Source: CAZNQW01 sp964575225
GTDB taxonomy: Bacteria > Chloroflexota > Anaerolineae > JAAYZQ01
Assembly (NCBI GenBank): GCA_964575225.1
Contig: CAZNQW010000070.1
Span: 1-16,307 of the forward strand
DNA length: 16,307 nucleotides
Direction: 5' to 3'
This document shows, one piece after another, positions 1-8,097 of this stretch. How positions within the stretch are numbered: position 1 is the first letter of the stretch; each line of letters starts with the position of its first letter. Under the pieces are notes generated by a model that was given only the letters and a program-made list of their open reading frames with translations, had not been told where the DNA came from and did no database searches. Made by a program: the position numbers and the translations under genes.

Positions 1-73
1 CAGTACTTGCTCCGCGTCCTCGCCGGGCTCTTCCATTAAGATGCGATTGCCCTAGAGAAGAAGTGCGCCCCAC

Positions 74-102
74 TTGACAAAGATGGTCGGATGTGTTATA
101 GT
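74..102 (+). promoter_or_regulatory. Sigma-70-type promoter of the plus-strand operon
   Basis: A perfect -35 box TTGACA (74-79) is separated by 17 bp from a TATAGT -10 box (97-102). This predicts a transcript start near 108-110 and a leader of about 260 nt before the first gene at 367. The -10 box sits inside an imperfect inverted repeat, GTGT-N9-ACAC (93-109), which could be an operator. An almost identical promoter occurs on the opposite strand at 15217-15245. The box sequences and spacing are seen directly; activity is inferred. Confidence 0.8.
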
Positions 103-366
103 GTTACACGTTCTCGGGTCGCTACCCAACCCGAGCTCTGGAGCACCGTTCACGCCTGCCACACGGCGGAACCGGTGAAGGATGCTCACGCGCACGCCGT
201 TTCTGGCAAGCAGTCCGTCGGAGGAGACGGCTATCGTTTTATGAACTGTGCATAGCTCCCGGCCCGGCATCATGCGGGCAGGTACTGGCATGTACGGCGC
301 CACCAGACGTTGCACGGTGCACCGTTATGGAAAATACGTGTAATCCAATGGAGGAGAGGCGTTATC
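103..366 (+). promoter_or_regulatory. Long 5' leader of the plus-strand operon (conserved block plus hairpins)
   Basis: No credible gene lies in these 264 bases. They hold a 7-bp stem (CTCGGGT 113-119 with ACCCGAG 129-135) and the block ACCCAACCCGAGCTCT (124-139). That block is repeated exactly in the right-hand leader and is followed in both by GAGCA one base later. An imperfect long stem pairs 141-153 with 175-187. A short hairpin follows at 215-230, with stem CCGTC/GACGG and loop GGAGGA; it is also repeated in the right-hand leader. The leader ends in the GGAGGAGAGG ribosome site (350-359) of the amidohydrolase. It could be an RNA switch or attenuator, or a DNA operator for the XRE-cupin regulator; sequence alone does not decide. 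Confidence 0.55.
215..230 (+). other. Duplicated GGAGGA-loop hairpin (left copy)
   Basis: Stem CCGTC/GACGG with loop GGAGGA, identical to the right-hand leader copy at 15133-15148. It lies about 135 nt before the first start codon, so the loop is not that gene's ribosome site. On the left it is followed by CTATCGTTTT, which could make a weak intrinsic terminator; the right copy lacks the T-run. Confidence 0.7.
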
Positions 367-1578
367 ATGACAACAATTCTGCGTGGCGCTACAGTGATCG
401 ATGGTACAGGTGCTCGACCGCTGCCGAACAGTGTCATCGTCATTGAGGGGGATCGGATCCGCAGGGTCGGTACCGTCGCGGACTGGGATGGCCGGCTGCC
501 TGAGGGTGACGTCGTTGATCTGACAGACAAGTTCATCGTTCCCGGGTTAATCCAGTGCCACGAGCACCTCGATGTGCATCGCGGTCTGGGAGGGTTTGCC
601 GAGCGCATGAGCAAGGATGCCCGCTACCTGGCCATGCGAGCCGTGCGGAACCTTCTGCTGAACCTGTCGGAAGGGATCACTACGGTACGCGATTTGCACT
701 GCAAGGACAGCACGAACCTGATTTTGCGCCAGGCTGTCCAAGAGGGCCTGGTTGTGGGGCCTCGCATCTACACCTGCGGTTTGCCCATTGCCATGACCGG
801 CGGCCACGGAGCTGAGGAAGTGTGCTGGGTGGCGGATGGTGTGGAAGAGGTGCGCAAGGTGGCGCGCACACAGCTCGCCATGGGCGTTGACATTGTCAAG
901 GTCATGGCCAGCGGCGGTTTCCTGAATCAGAATCGTGACCTGCCGACGGCTACCCAGTTGTCGGTTGAAGAGATGCGCGCCGCGATCGAAGAATCGCACC
1001 ACCAGGATCGCCCGACCACCGCACACGCGCACGGTCCGCAGCCCATCCGCAATGCCATCGACGCCGGAGTTGATTGTATTGAACACGGCGCACTGCTGGA
1101 CGACTCGACCGCCGAACTGATGGCGGCCAAGGGTACCTGGTTGATCCCGACCCTCAGTGAAGTTGTGCTCACCGCCGATCTGGGCCCGTCGTGGGATCGC
1201 CCCCCGGCGCTGGTCGAAACGTGCAAGCAGGTGCTACCCAAGCTCAAGGCGAACCTGGCCCGCAACGTCAAGGCCGGCATCAAGATCGCCTGCGGTACGG
1301 ACGGTGGCTTTCTGCTTACCGAAATGCTTCTCCTTAACGAGGCCGGCTACAGCACCATGCAGGTCATCGAAGCCGCCACGCGCTGCGGCGCGGAGGTGCT
1401 CTGGAAGCAGGACGTGCTCGGCACCATCGAGCCGGGCAAGTACGCCGACATGGTGGTTACGGCCAAGAACCCCCTGGATGATCTGAACAACCTGCGCCAG
1501 ATCGACACCGTGTACAAGGGAGGCAAGGCCTACGATCCCCTGGCTCTCAACGCCGCGATAGGCCGTTGGCCGTTCTGA
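367..1578 (+). CDS. Metal-dependent amidohydrolase (HutI / Xaa-Pro dipeptidase-like)
   Basis: This 403-residue protein belongs to the amidohydrolase superfamily, the cytosolic COG1228-like group that includes imidazolonepropionase and L-Xaa-L-Pro/Arg dipeptidases. All expected binuclear metal ligands are visible: H65-x-H67 in CHEHLD, K178 (carboxylated Lys) in VKVMASGG, H220 and H222 in AHAHG, H240 in IEHG, and D312 in GTDGG. The N- and C-terminal beta-sandwich segments (about 1-58 and 345-403) flank the barrel, and the length is normal. The ATG at 367 was chosen because GGAGGAG at 350-356 stands at proper distance and the protein then begins with the typical ILRGATVIDGTG. It is the first gene of the plus-strand operon. 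A dipeptidase or cyclic-amide hydrolase is likely from the VKVMASGG subgroup signature; the exact substrate is unknown. Confidence 0.88.
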   Translation: MTTILRGATVIDGTGARPLPNSVIVIEGDRIRRVGTVADWDGRLPEGDVVDLTDKFIVPGLIQCHEHLDVHRGLGGFAERMSKDARYLAMRAVRNLLLNLSEGITTVRDLHCKDSTNLILRQAVQEGLVVGPRIYTCGLPIAMTGGHGAEEVCWVADGVEEVRKVARTQLAMGVDIVKVMASGGFLNQNRDLPTATQLSVEEMRAAIEESHHQDRPTTAHAHGPQPIRNAIDAGVDCIEHGALLDDSTAELMAAKGTWLIPTLSEVVLTADLGPSWDRPPALVETCKQVLPKLKANLARNVKAGIKIACGTDGGFLLTEMLLLNEAGYSTMQVIEAATRCGAEVLWKQDVLGTIEPGKYADMVVTAKNPLDDLNNLRQIDTVYKGGKAYDPLALNAAIGRWPF

Positions 1579-1739
1579 TGCATCGATCACGTGTTGCCGC
1601 ATACGCCGGCGCACTGTTCAGCCTGCGTTAGGCGCACTGCGGCCCATGCACGGCCCGGGCGGTGACCATGCTGTCGATCGCCGCCCGGCCGCAGGGCCAG
1701 CACGCAAGGGCACTCGGAGCAAAGGAGGCTTCAAGGGGC

Positions 1740-3413
1740 ATGCTCGCCAAAGACATTGCCAGACAAGGTCCCAAGCCGGTCGTACGTCACAAGAAGGTGG
1801 TTTGCAGCAGTTCACATCCCCTTGTAACACAGACGATGCTGCAGGTGATGAGATACGGCGGAACCGCCGTGGACGCCGGGATCGCCGGCTCGCTCTTGCA
1901 GGCCGTGGTCGAACCGCACATGACCCACCACGCCGGCACAGTATCATTCCTTTACTGGGAGGCTGCCACCGGCAGAACCTACCATTTGAACAGCGCCGGC
2001 ACTCTCGTCTCGGGGCTGGAGCCCTTTCGGCCTGTGCCCGCCGTCGGTGGCATGTTTTCGCTGCCCGGCCAGGAGCCCTGCGCCTGCATTCCCGGCTTCA
2101 TGCCCGGCCTGCAGGCCATCCACGAGCGCTTTGGCACCAGGCCGTGGCGATCCCTTTGCGAGCCTGCCATCGAGGCCGCGGCAGAAGGACACGTCGTCAC
2201 GTCTTTCGAGTTTGCCGTGCTCTACGAGGAGTTGCCCTTCTTTACCTACTTTCCCTCGGGGCGTGCGCTGTTCACGCGCGAGGGTTTTTTGCCGCAAGTA
2301 GGGGAGCGGTTCAAGAACCCGGAACTGGCCCAAACGCTGCGACGGCTGGCCGATGAAGGCCCGGAGTACTTTACCACCGGGGCATGGGCGAGGCATTTCG
2401 TCGCGGAAGGAAATCACCTGGGTTGGCCGGTCAAGCTCGAACACATGACGGCCGTTCCGCCACGGTGGCAGGAGCCGTTGTGCTGGAATCACAACGGGCA
2501 CGAGATCGTCCAGCTTGGTCCGCCCGAGCGCACGGGTGTGTTCACAGCGTTCGTCATGGGCGTGTTGGACCGGCTGGGTGTCACCAGTCTGGGCCGCTAC
2601 TCGCAGAGTGAAGAGACCCTTTACTACCTGGCGCACGTCATGCGGCGCGCCGATTTCGAGCTGGGCCTGCTCAACGACCCTTACCTGTTCGACGTGCCGG
2701 TCGAGCGCTGGTTGTCCGGGGATTTCCACGCGGCGTGCGCCGAGATCATTGGCGGCAGCAAACCCAAAATCGATCTGACGGAGCACGTCCGCCTCACGTC
2801 CGGTCACCCGGCACTGGTTGCCGCGGGGATGCCCACGGCCGGCCCGGGCAAGCCGCAGCCTCCGCTGGGGAGCTGCGAGTTGAGCATCGTCGACGAGCAG
2901 GGCAACTGGGTGCAGATGATGAACACCCTGCAATCGGGGGGCATCCCGGGCATCGTCGTTGACGGCGTGCACATGACCGGCAGTCACGCGCTGTGCACCA
3001 TGGCTTCGAACATAGCCGGGTGGTTCACGGGGGGCGGCCGCATCCGATCCATCATCGGCCATACCTTTGTCATGAAGGATGGGCAGCCATGGCTTGCCCT
3101 TGGCACACCGGGCAACGTGAGCCGCACCATTCCACAGGTGCTGATGAACATCCTCGACTTTGATATGGATCCGTACGCGGCATCCATCGAGCCCCGCATG
3201 TTGTCGCTGCGGGATGACCTTGTCCTCGAGATTGAAAGCCGTCTGCCCGAGTCCGTGGTTGCTGGGCTCACCAAGCTCGGCGTCCGCATCATGCCCCAGG
3301 CTCCCTACGACTGGCACATGGGCTCGTTCCAGATTTGCTGGCGCGATCAGGAAAGCGGATTGCTTAACACTTGTTGCGATCCACGCCGGGTGGGCCAGGC
3401 GGGTGGCATCTGA
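1740..3413 (+). CDS. Divergent gamma-glutamyltransferase-family (Ntn) protein
   Basis: This 557-residue protein resembles gamma-glutamyltransferase/acylase precursors. Residues 22-59 match the N-terminal signature (SSHPL..., GGTAVDAGIAGSLLQAVVEPH). About 378-398 correspond to the start of the small subunit and 440-472 to the GGT C-terminal core (FVMKDGQPWLALGTPGN...VLMN). Several hallmarks differ. The autoprocessing motif TTHxS is replaced by S378-C-E-L-S, so the nucleophile position is Ser. The Gly-rich segment after VVEPH is lost. The substrate-binding Arg region reads YHLNSAGT and the SSM segment reads RSI. No signal peptide is seen, so it is probably cytosolic. The start at 1740 is preferred because AAGGAGG (1722-1728) precedes it; a GTG at 1662 in frame would add 26 unconvincing residues. 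It may be an acylase acting on gamma-glutamyl or other N-acyl amides, or may be inactive. Confidence 0.8.
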   Translation: MLAKDIARQGPKPVVRHKKVVCSSSHPLVTQTMLQVMRYGGTAVDAGIAGSLLQAVVEPHMTHHAGTVSFLYWEAATGRTYHLNSAGTLVSGLEPFRPVPAVGGMFSLPGQEPCACIPGFMPGLQAIHERFGTRPWRSLCEPAIEAAAEGHVVTSFEFAVLYEELPFFTYFPSGRALFTREGFLPQVGERFKNPELAQTLRRLADEGPEYFTTGAWARHFVAEGNHLGWPVKLEHMTAVPPRWQEPLCWNHNGHEIVQLGPPERTGVFTAFVMGVLDRLGVTSLGRYSQSEETLYYLAHVMRRADFELGLLNDPYLFDVPVERWLSGDFHAACAEIIGGSKPKIDLTEHVRLTSGHPALVAAGMPTAGPGKPQPPLGSCELSIVDEQGNWVQMMNTLQSGGIPGIVVDGVHMTGSHALCTMASNIAGWFTGGGRIRSIIGHTFVMKDGQPWLALGTPGNVSRTIPQVLMNILDFDMDPYAASIEPRMLSLRDDLVLEIESRLPESVVAGLTKLGVRIMPQAPYDWHMGSFQICWRDQESGLLNTCCDPRRVGQAGGI

Positions 3414-3453
3414 TTGAAAGCACTATTGCAACCAAACTCAGGAGGCGCAACTC

Positions 3454-4908
3454 ATGTCTGGTAACATCATGGATCCCATGCCTGTCCACAGGCAGATCGA
3501 AAAGGACTGGGCGCAACACCTGGAGCGCACCCAGCGGTTCGTCCGCCAGCCGAGCATCAGCGCGGATGGCACCGGCATAGACGAGATGGCAGCGATGCTC
3601 GTCAGCGAACTCAAGGGGCTCGGTGCGCAGGCGCGCCTGATCCCCACAGATGGCCACCCGGTGGTGTACGGCGCGCTCGACTGCGGCGCTCCGAAAACGC
3701 TGGTGTTGTACGGCATGTACGACGTCCAGCCCGTGGCCGGCGAAACGTGGATCGTCCCGCCCTTTGGCGGCCAGGTCGTCGACCTGGCCGATTTTGGCCC
3801 CAGCCTGGTGAGCCGGGGCATCGGCAACTCGAAGGGACCTCTTGCCGGGTTCTTTAACGTGGTGGACAGTTTTCAGAAGGTGTACGGGCGGTTGCCGGTG
3901 AATCTCCGTTTTGTCATCGAGGGCGAGGAAGAACAGGCGAGCGCGCATCTTCCGCAAGCCATCGCCGTGCTGCGCGATGAGCTGAGCCGCTGTGACGGCG
4001 TCTTTTTTCCGATCTATTCACAGAATACGCGCGGCCAGGTGCTCGTGCGGCTTGGCGCAAAGGGGACGATGAGCATAGAGCTCGTGTGCCACGGAGAGGG
4101 CCGCAACGGTCCGCGCCAGCGGGATATCCACGGCTCGGAAGGGCTGCTGGTCACGAACCCCGCCTGGCGGCTGGTACACGCCCTCGCCTGCCTGAAGTCC
4201 GTCGACGAGGAGATGCTGATCGAGGGTTACTACGACGACGTGTTGTCACCGGACGAGGACGACGAAGCGCTCCTGCGAGACGATGCGGCGAGGGAGGATG
4301 CGCGCCTCATCCTGGAGGAGAACGACGTCAAGGAGTTCAAGCCCAGGCTGGCCGGGCTGGGCAACATCGACATTCTCCGGTCCTACATGTTTGACTCGAC
4401 GATGAACATCAATGGGCTGGTCTCGGGCCACACAGACGCGGGTTCGAAAACGCTGGTGCCCATGCGCGCCGTGGCCAAAGTCGACGTGCGCCTGGTGGCG
4501 AACATGGAATTTGCTCCTACGCTGCAGCGCATCCGCGCGCACCTGGACCGCCACGGCTTTCACGACGTCAAGATCGAAAATGTCGCCGGATATCCCTGGT
4601 CCAAAACCTCCATTCACTCTGACATCATCAAGTCCTTGATCTGGACGTACCGCTACCACGGTCAAGAACCTATCATCCGGCCGACACTCACCGGCTCGGC
4701 GCCGTTTTCGATTTTCAACCGTGAATGTGGGCTGCCGTTTGCCTTTGGCGGGATGGGACACAGTGAACGCCATCACAGCCCCAACGAATACGCGCCCGTC
4801 GAGGGCATGAAAGAGTGCGAGAAGTCGGAGGCGACGTTTGTCAGCCTGTTTGCCGGCTGGCGGCCCGACGATGAAACGCGAATCAAGGGCAACAGGTTCT
4901 TTGATTGA
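3454..4908 (+). CDS. Divergent M20-family metallopeptidase
   Basis: The 484-residue protein has the M20 layout: a catalytic domain interrupted by a dimerisation domain (about 200-370). Family landmarks are YGMYDVQP (86-93), SKGPL (126-130), EGEEE (156-160, containing the general-base Glu), RDIHGSE (223-229, the dimer-interface His) and HHSPNE (440-445, a metal His at 441). Three ligand positions are changed: the first metal His is M88, the bridging Asp of DxKG is N125, and the acidic ligand after EGEEE lies in a region reading FPIYSQ (185-190). These substitutions are in frame between intact motifs, so they are not a frameshift. AGGAGG at 3440-3445 fixes the start. It lies 40 nt after the GGT-like gene. 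It may be a mononuclear or altered-metal dipeptidase, an amidase with different chemistry, or a pseudoenzyme. Confidence 0.85.
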   Translation: MSGNIMDPMPVHRQIEKDWAQHLERTQRFVRQPSISADGTGIDEMAAMLVSELKGLGAQARLIPTDGHPVVYGALDCGAPKTLVLYGMYDVQPVAGETWIVPPFGGQVVDLADFGPSLVSRGIGNSKGPLAGFFNVVDSFQKVYGRLPVNLRFVIEGEEEQASAHLPQAIAVLRDELSRCDGVFFPIYSQNTRGQVLVRLGAKGTMSIELVCHGEGRNGPRQRDIHGSEGLLVTNPAWRLVHALACLKSVDEEMLIEGYYDDVLSPDEDDEALLRDDAAREDARLILEENDVKEFKPRLAGLGNIDILRSYMFDSTMNINGLVSGHTDAGSKTLVPMRAVAKVDVRLVANMEFAPTLQRIRAHLDRHGFHDVKIENVAGYPWSKTSIHSDIIKSLIWTYRYHGQEPIIRPTLTGSAPFSIFNRECGLPFAFGGMGHSERHHSPNEYAPVEGMKECEKSEATFVSLFAGWRPDDETRIKGNRFFD

Positions 4909-4998
4909 CTCGCTGTCCACAGGACACGTCGGACCGAGGGGCTCGTCTCACGAGGGCGGCACGACGAAGCATTTGAGAAGGATGGATAAAGCGGCGGC

Positions 4999-5928
4999 AT
5001 GACAAAGTATATCATCAGACGGACTCTTGTTGCCATACCGGTGCTCCTGGGCGTGACAATGCTCGCCTTTCTCCTGATGCATTTCGCACCAGGAGACCCG
5101 GTGCTGGCGATGATGACCACTGAATTCGACGAGGCGACCTACAACCAACTGCGGCACGATCTGGGGCTCGACAAGCCGCTTCCGGTGCAGTACGTGTACT
5201 GGCTGGGGCGCGTGCTCCAGGGTGACCTGGGGCGCGATCTGATCACCAAGCGTCCCGTGACCGACTGGCTGGCCAACACGATGCCCACCACGCTCACACT
5301 CGCCCTCAGCAGCACGCTGATCGCGATCCTGGTCGGCGTCCCGTTGGGGATCGTGGCCGCCGTCCGGCGCGATGGCATCTTTGATAGTGCCAGCCGGGTG
5401 GTGGCCGTCTTTGGCGTCTCGATGCCCGTGTTCTGGCTCGGCATGCTCATGATCATGTTTTTCGCCGTCAAGCTGCGCTTGTTGCCAGCAGGGGGAACAG
5501 TCGCCGAGTATGGTTTCAAGGCGATGGTGATGCCGGCGACCGCTCTGGGCCTTTCGATGGCGGCGCTCATCATGCGCATGACGCGCTCCAGCATGCTGGA
5601 GGTGCTCGGCGAGGACTATATGCGGACTGCGCGGGCAAAGGGGCTTCGCGAGTTTGCTGTCGTGTACCGGCATGCGCTAAAGAATGCACTCATCCCGGTC
5701 ACTACAGTCGTTGGCTTCCAGTTGGGCAACGTGCTGAGTGGAGCTGTGCTCACCGAGATCGTGTTCAGTTTGCCAGGCCTGGGGCGGATGATGGTGGATG
5801 CCATCGGCCGGCGTGACTATCCCCTCGTCCAGGGCGGAGTTCTGGCTGTCGCCGTGCTCTTTGTGTTTCTGAACCTCCTGGTAGACGTGATCTATGGCCT
5901 TGTCGATCCGAGGATTCGCTATGAGTGA
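4999..5928 (+). CDS. Peptide-type ABC transporter permease (DppB/OppB-like)
   Basis: This 309-residue inner-membrane protein is the first permease subunit of a dipeptide/oligopeptide/nickel-class importer. The N-terminus (YIIRRTLVAIPVLLGVT) is typical, with membrane segments near 9-29, 97-122, 134-158, 174-193, 228-252 and 279-302. The cytoplasmic EAA coupling loop is at about 205-231 (EDYMRTARAKG...RHALKNALIP), the contact point for the ABC ATPase. The Shine-Dalgarno (GAGAAGGA, 4975-4982) is rather far from the ATG, so translation initiation may be weak. It overlaps the next permease by 8 nt. The solute-binding protein is on the opposite strand at 9874-11541; no ATPase gene is present. Confidence 0.93.
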   Translation: MTKYIIRRTLVAIPVLLGVTMLAFLLMHFAPGDPVLAMMTTEFDEATYNQLRHDLGLDKPLPVQYVYWLGRVLQGDLGRDLITKRPVTDWLANTMPTTLTLALSSTLIAILVGVPLGIVAAVRRDGIFDSASRVVAVFGVSMPVFWLGMLMIMFFAVKLRLLPAGGTVAEYGFKAMVMPATALGLSMAALIMRMTRSSMLEVLGEDYMRTARAKGLREFAVVYRHALKNALIPVTTVVGFQLGNVLSGAVLTEIVFSLPGLGRMMVDAIGRRDYPLVQGGVLAVAVLFVFLNLLVDVIYGLVDPRIRYE

Positions 5929-6817
5929 ACAGGCAGCCCTGCCCGGTACGCCGGCAACTTTTGCTGAGGAGGCTACCCGCCTGACCAGGCCCCGCCGCAG
6001 GCTGCGACGCCTGTTCCACAATCGAGTGAGTTTCATCGGTCTCGTGGTCGTGGTCCTGGTCACCTTCCTCGCCCTCGCTGCGTCGCAGTTGGCGCCGTAT
6101 CCGTACGATGCAGTGAATATCCCGGACAAGTTGGTGGGACCGTCGCCGGAGCACTGGCTTGGCACCGACCAATTCGGCCGCGATATCTTGAGCCGCATGT
6201 TGTATGGTGCGCAGATCTCGCTGGTGGTGGGTGCCGGAGGCATGGTGGTCTCGCTGGCCATAGGCGCCCTTATCGGCGCGGTTTCCGCTTACTATGGCGG
6301 CTGGCTGGGTGAGGTTCTGATGCGGAGCATGGACGTGCTCATGGCGTTTCCCTTCATGGTGCTGGGTATCGCCATGGTGGCTGTGCTGGGCCCCAGTTTT
6401 CAGAACCTGATCTTTGTGATCGGCATCATGCGTATTCCGCAGTTTGCGCGCGTCGCGCACTCGTCGGTCCTGCGGCTATCGGCATTCGAGTTCGTCGAGG
6501 CGGCACGCTCCATTGGACAACGGCCCTTTGCGATCCTGCTGCGGCATATCTTGCCCAACTGCATCTCGCCACTCCTTGTGCTGGGCTCGCTGTCAGTGGC
6601 CACAGCCATCAGTGCCGAGGCGTCGTTGAGCTTTTTGGGTCTGGGGATCCAACCGCCGATGGCCAGTTGGGGCTCGATGCTGTCCGATGGAAAGCTCTAC
6701 ATGCATAATGCGCCATGGGTTGCCACCTTCCCGGGAATTGCCATCAGCATCACGATCCTGGGCTTTAACTTGCTGGGGGATGGCTTGCAAGACATCCTTG
6801 ACCCGCGTCTCCAGTGA
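5921..6817 (+). CDS. Peptide-type ABC transporter permease (DppC/OppC-like)
   Basis: This 298-residue second permease subunit is recognisable by the N-terminal OppC-type segment with a basic stretch (RPRRRLRR, 23-30), a first membrane helix (38-58) and the signature HWLGTDQFGRDILSR (78-92). The EAA loop is at about 189-219 (EFVEAARSIG...RHILPN) and the C-terminal SLSFLGLGIQPP (235-246) is typical. The ATG at 5921 lies inside the end of the DppB-like gene with GAGGA at 5910-5914, indicating translational coupling. An upstream in-frame ATG at 5894 would add nine residues and lacks a matching ribosome site. It forms the heterodimeric channel with the preceding permease. Confidence 0.93.
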   Translation: MSEQAALPGTPATFAEEATRLTRPRRRLRRLFHNRVSFIGLVVVVLVTFLALAASQLAPYPYDAVNIPDKLVGPSPEHWLGTDQFGRDILSRMLYGAQISLVVGAGGMVVSLAIGALIGAVSAYYGGWLGEVLMRSMDVLMAFPFMVLGIAMVAVLGPSFQNLIFVIGIMRIPQFARVAHSSVLRLSAFEFVEAARSIGQRPFAILLRHILPNCISPLLVLGSLSVATAISAEASLSFLGLGIQPPMASWGSMLSDGKLYMHNAPWVATFPGIAISITILGFNLLGDGLQDILDPRLQ

Positions 6818-6927
6818 GTGGGATGTTGGCAGTGGATCGTTGAGATCTGGCTGCGCGGCGCGGCCCATGCCAGGGTGGCGCGAGTTGCTCTGGCTTTGTA
6901 TATTAACATAACGAGAGGAGACTATGT

Positions 6928-7911
6928 ATGTCTATAGACAGCGTCAAGATCATCAGCACGTACGGCGGTGCGCTCAACATTGACGTCGGCTTCAAGCGCA
7001 CCTGGCTGGGACGCACGGGCATTGTGGCGAACGATCATCTGCCCAATTTTCGCCTAGGGGGGCTGGCCGCGATGGTGGTGCCGGTCGACACCCTGGACGA
7101 CATCCGCGCGATCCTGAGCGAAGTGTCCGAGTCCCAGGGCCAGCTCTCGATGGTCGACAAGGCCGAGCAGCTTCCCCAGGTCTGGGCGATGGGCCAGGTC
7201 CCGCTGCTTTTTTGCGCCTGCTACAAGACGGTTGAAGAAGACCTGAGCCGCGTCGCTTTTCTGCGCAGGTTGGGCGTGCGGATGTTCACGTTGAGCTCCA
7301 ACCGGCGCAACGTGCTATGTGACGGCTGCGGCGAGCGCAATCCCAGTGGCCTGAGCCACCTGGGTGTAGCCGTGGCCAAAGAACTGGAGCGGAACGGCAT
7401 CCTCCCGGACGTTTCGCACCTGTCGGACGAGTCGTTCTGGGATCTTTTACAGAACACAACCGGCCCCATTGTGGCGTCACACTCGAACACACGGGCCCTC
7501 TGCCCGAGCGTGCGGAACCTGAGCGACGAGCAGATCAAAGCCATCGCGGAACGCGGCGGATTCGTTGCCACGAGCACCTACCCGACCCTGGTCGCCGCCC
7601 AGAACCCTTCGGTCGAGATCGTGGCCGACCACCTGATGCATGTTGGCAAGCTGGTGGGCTACGAGTACGCGGCTATTGGAACCGACTTGACGGGGTTTCT
7701 CGGCAATCTCTTTGATGCTACGATCCATCGCATCGATCCCTCCGGTGCGTTGTACTCCCAGGACGCCGGCAGTATGCCGACCGCCGGGATCAGCGCGTAC
7801 GAGGATGTGAACAATCTCCTGTCCGTGCTTTCGCGGCGCGGCCTAACCGATGCTCAGTTGGAGCTGGTGGCGTACAAGAACTTTTTGCGGGTCCTGGGTT
7901 CGGTAGAATAG
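6928..7911 (+). CDS. Divergent M19 (renal dipeptidase-like) protein
   Basis: The 327-residue protein aligns with the membrane dipeptidase family through its middle and end: FLRRLGVRMFTLSSN (111-125), DVSHLSD (161-167, metal His 164), IVASHSN (181-187, metal His 185), RNLSDEQIKAIAERGG (196-211) and GTDLTG (251-256, D253). The N-terminal HxD metal pair (normally DGHND) is absent, the start reading KIISTYGGALN. The bridging Glu region (normally EGGH) reads CACYK (96-100). Cysteines C96/C98 and C131/C134 (CDGC) occupy positions near the usual active-site loop. No signal peptide is seen. AGAGGAG at 6914-6920 supports the start. It is the last enzyme gene of the plus-strand arm. It may be a hydrolase with a rebuilt metal site or a non-catalytic paralogue. 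Confidence 0.82.
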   Translation: MSIDSVKIISTYGGALNIDVGFKRTWLGRTGIVANDHLPNFRLGGLAAMVVPVDTLDDIRAILSEVSESQGQLSMVDKAEQLPQVWAMGQVPLLFCACYKTVEEDLSRVAFLRRLGVRMFTLSSNRRNVLCDGCGERNPSGLSHLGVAVAKELERNGILPDVSHLSDESFWDLLQNTTGPIVASHSNTRALCPSVRNLSDEQIKAIAERGGFVATSTYPTLVAAQNPSVEIVADHLMHVGKLVGYEYAAIGTDLTGFLGNLFDATIHRIDPSGALYSQDAGSMPTAGISAYEDVNNLLSVLSRRGLTDAQLELVAYKNFLRVLGSVE

Positions 7912-7998
7912 AAACACACGATGTCGCGAAGCGAAACTTGGGGCCAGATTCTGGCCGTCAAGACCACTGCGCGGCTGCCGCGCAGCAACTCGCCAGGA

Positions 7999-8026
7999 TT
8001 GCCGGTATGGAAACCTATGGTATACT
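7999..8026 (+). promoter_or_regulatory. Promoter of the XRE-cupin regulator
   Basis: TTGCCG (7999-8004) and TATACT (8021-8026) are spaced by 16 bp, about 70 bp upstream of the regulator start. The -10 region lies in a short imperfect palindrome centred on GTATAC (about 8016-8029), which might be an autoregulatory site. This promoter does not share the conserved block of the two operon leaders. Confidence 0.55.
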
Positions 8027-8097
8027 ATGATGTGCATGTTTCGAGCCGGAATCATCCTGTTTGTCTTCACGAGCGTATACACGGAAGGCGGTGAACC

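Noticed and set aside
1..39. Possible C-terminal tail of an upstream plus-strand gene (12 codons then TAA), or on the other strand a start codon at 34-36 running off the left edge
   Set aside because: Both readings are open, but the fragment is too short to choose, and the minus-strand ATG has no good ribosome site.
1662..1739. GTG start that would lengthen the GGT-like protein by 26 residues
   Set aside because: The ATG at 1740 has AAGGAGG in place, and the extension has no family counterpart or signal peptide character.
3454..7911. Missing active-site residues as products of frameshift or sequencing error
   Set aside because: In both the M20- and M19-like genes the altered residues lie between intact family motifs in the same frame, and lengths are close to normal.
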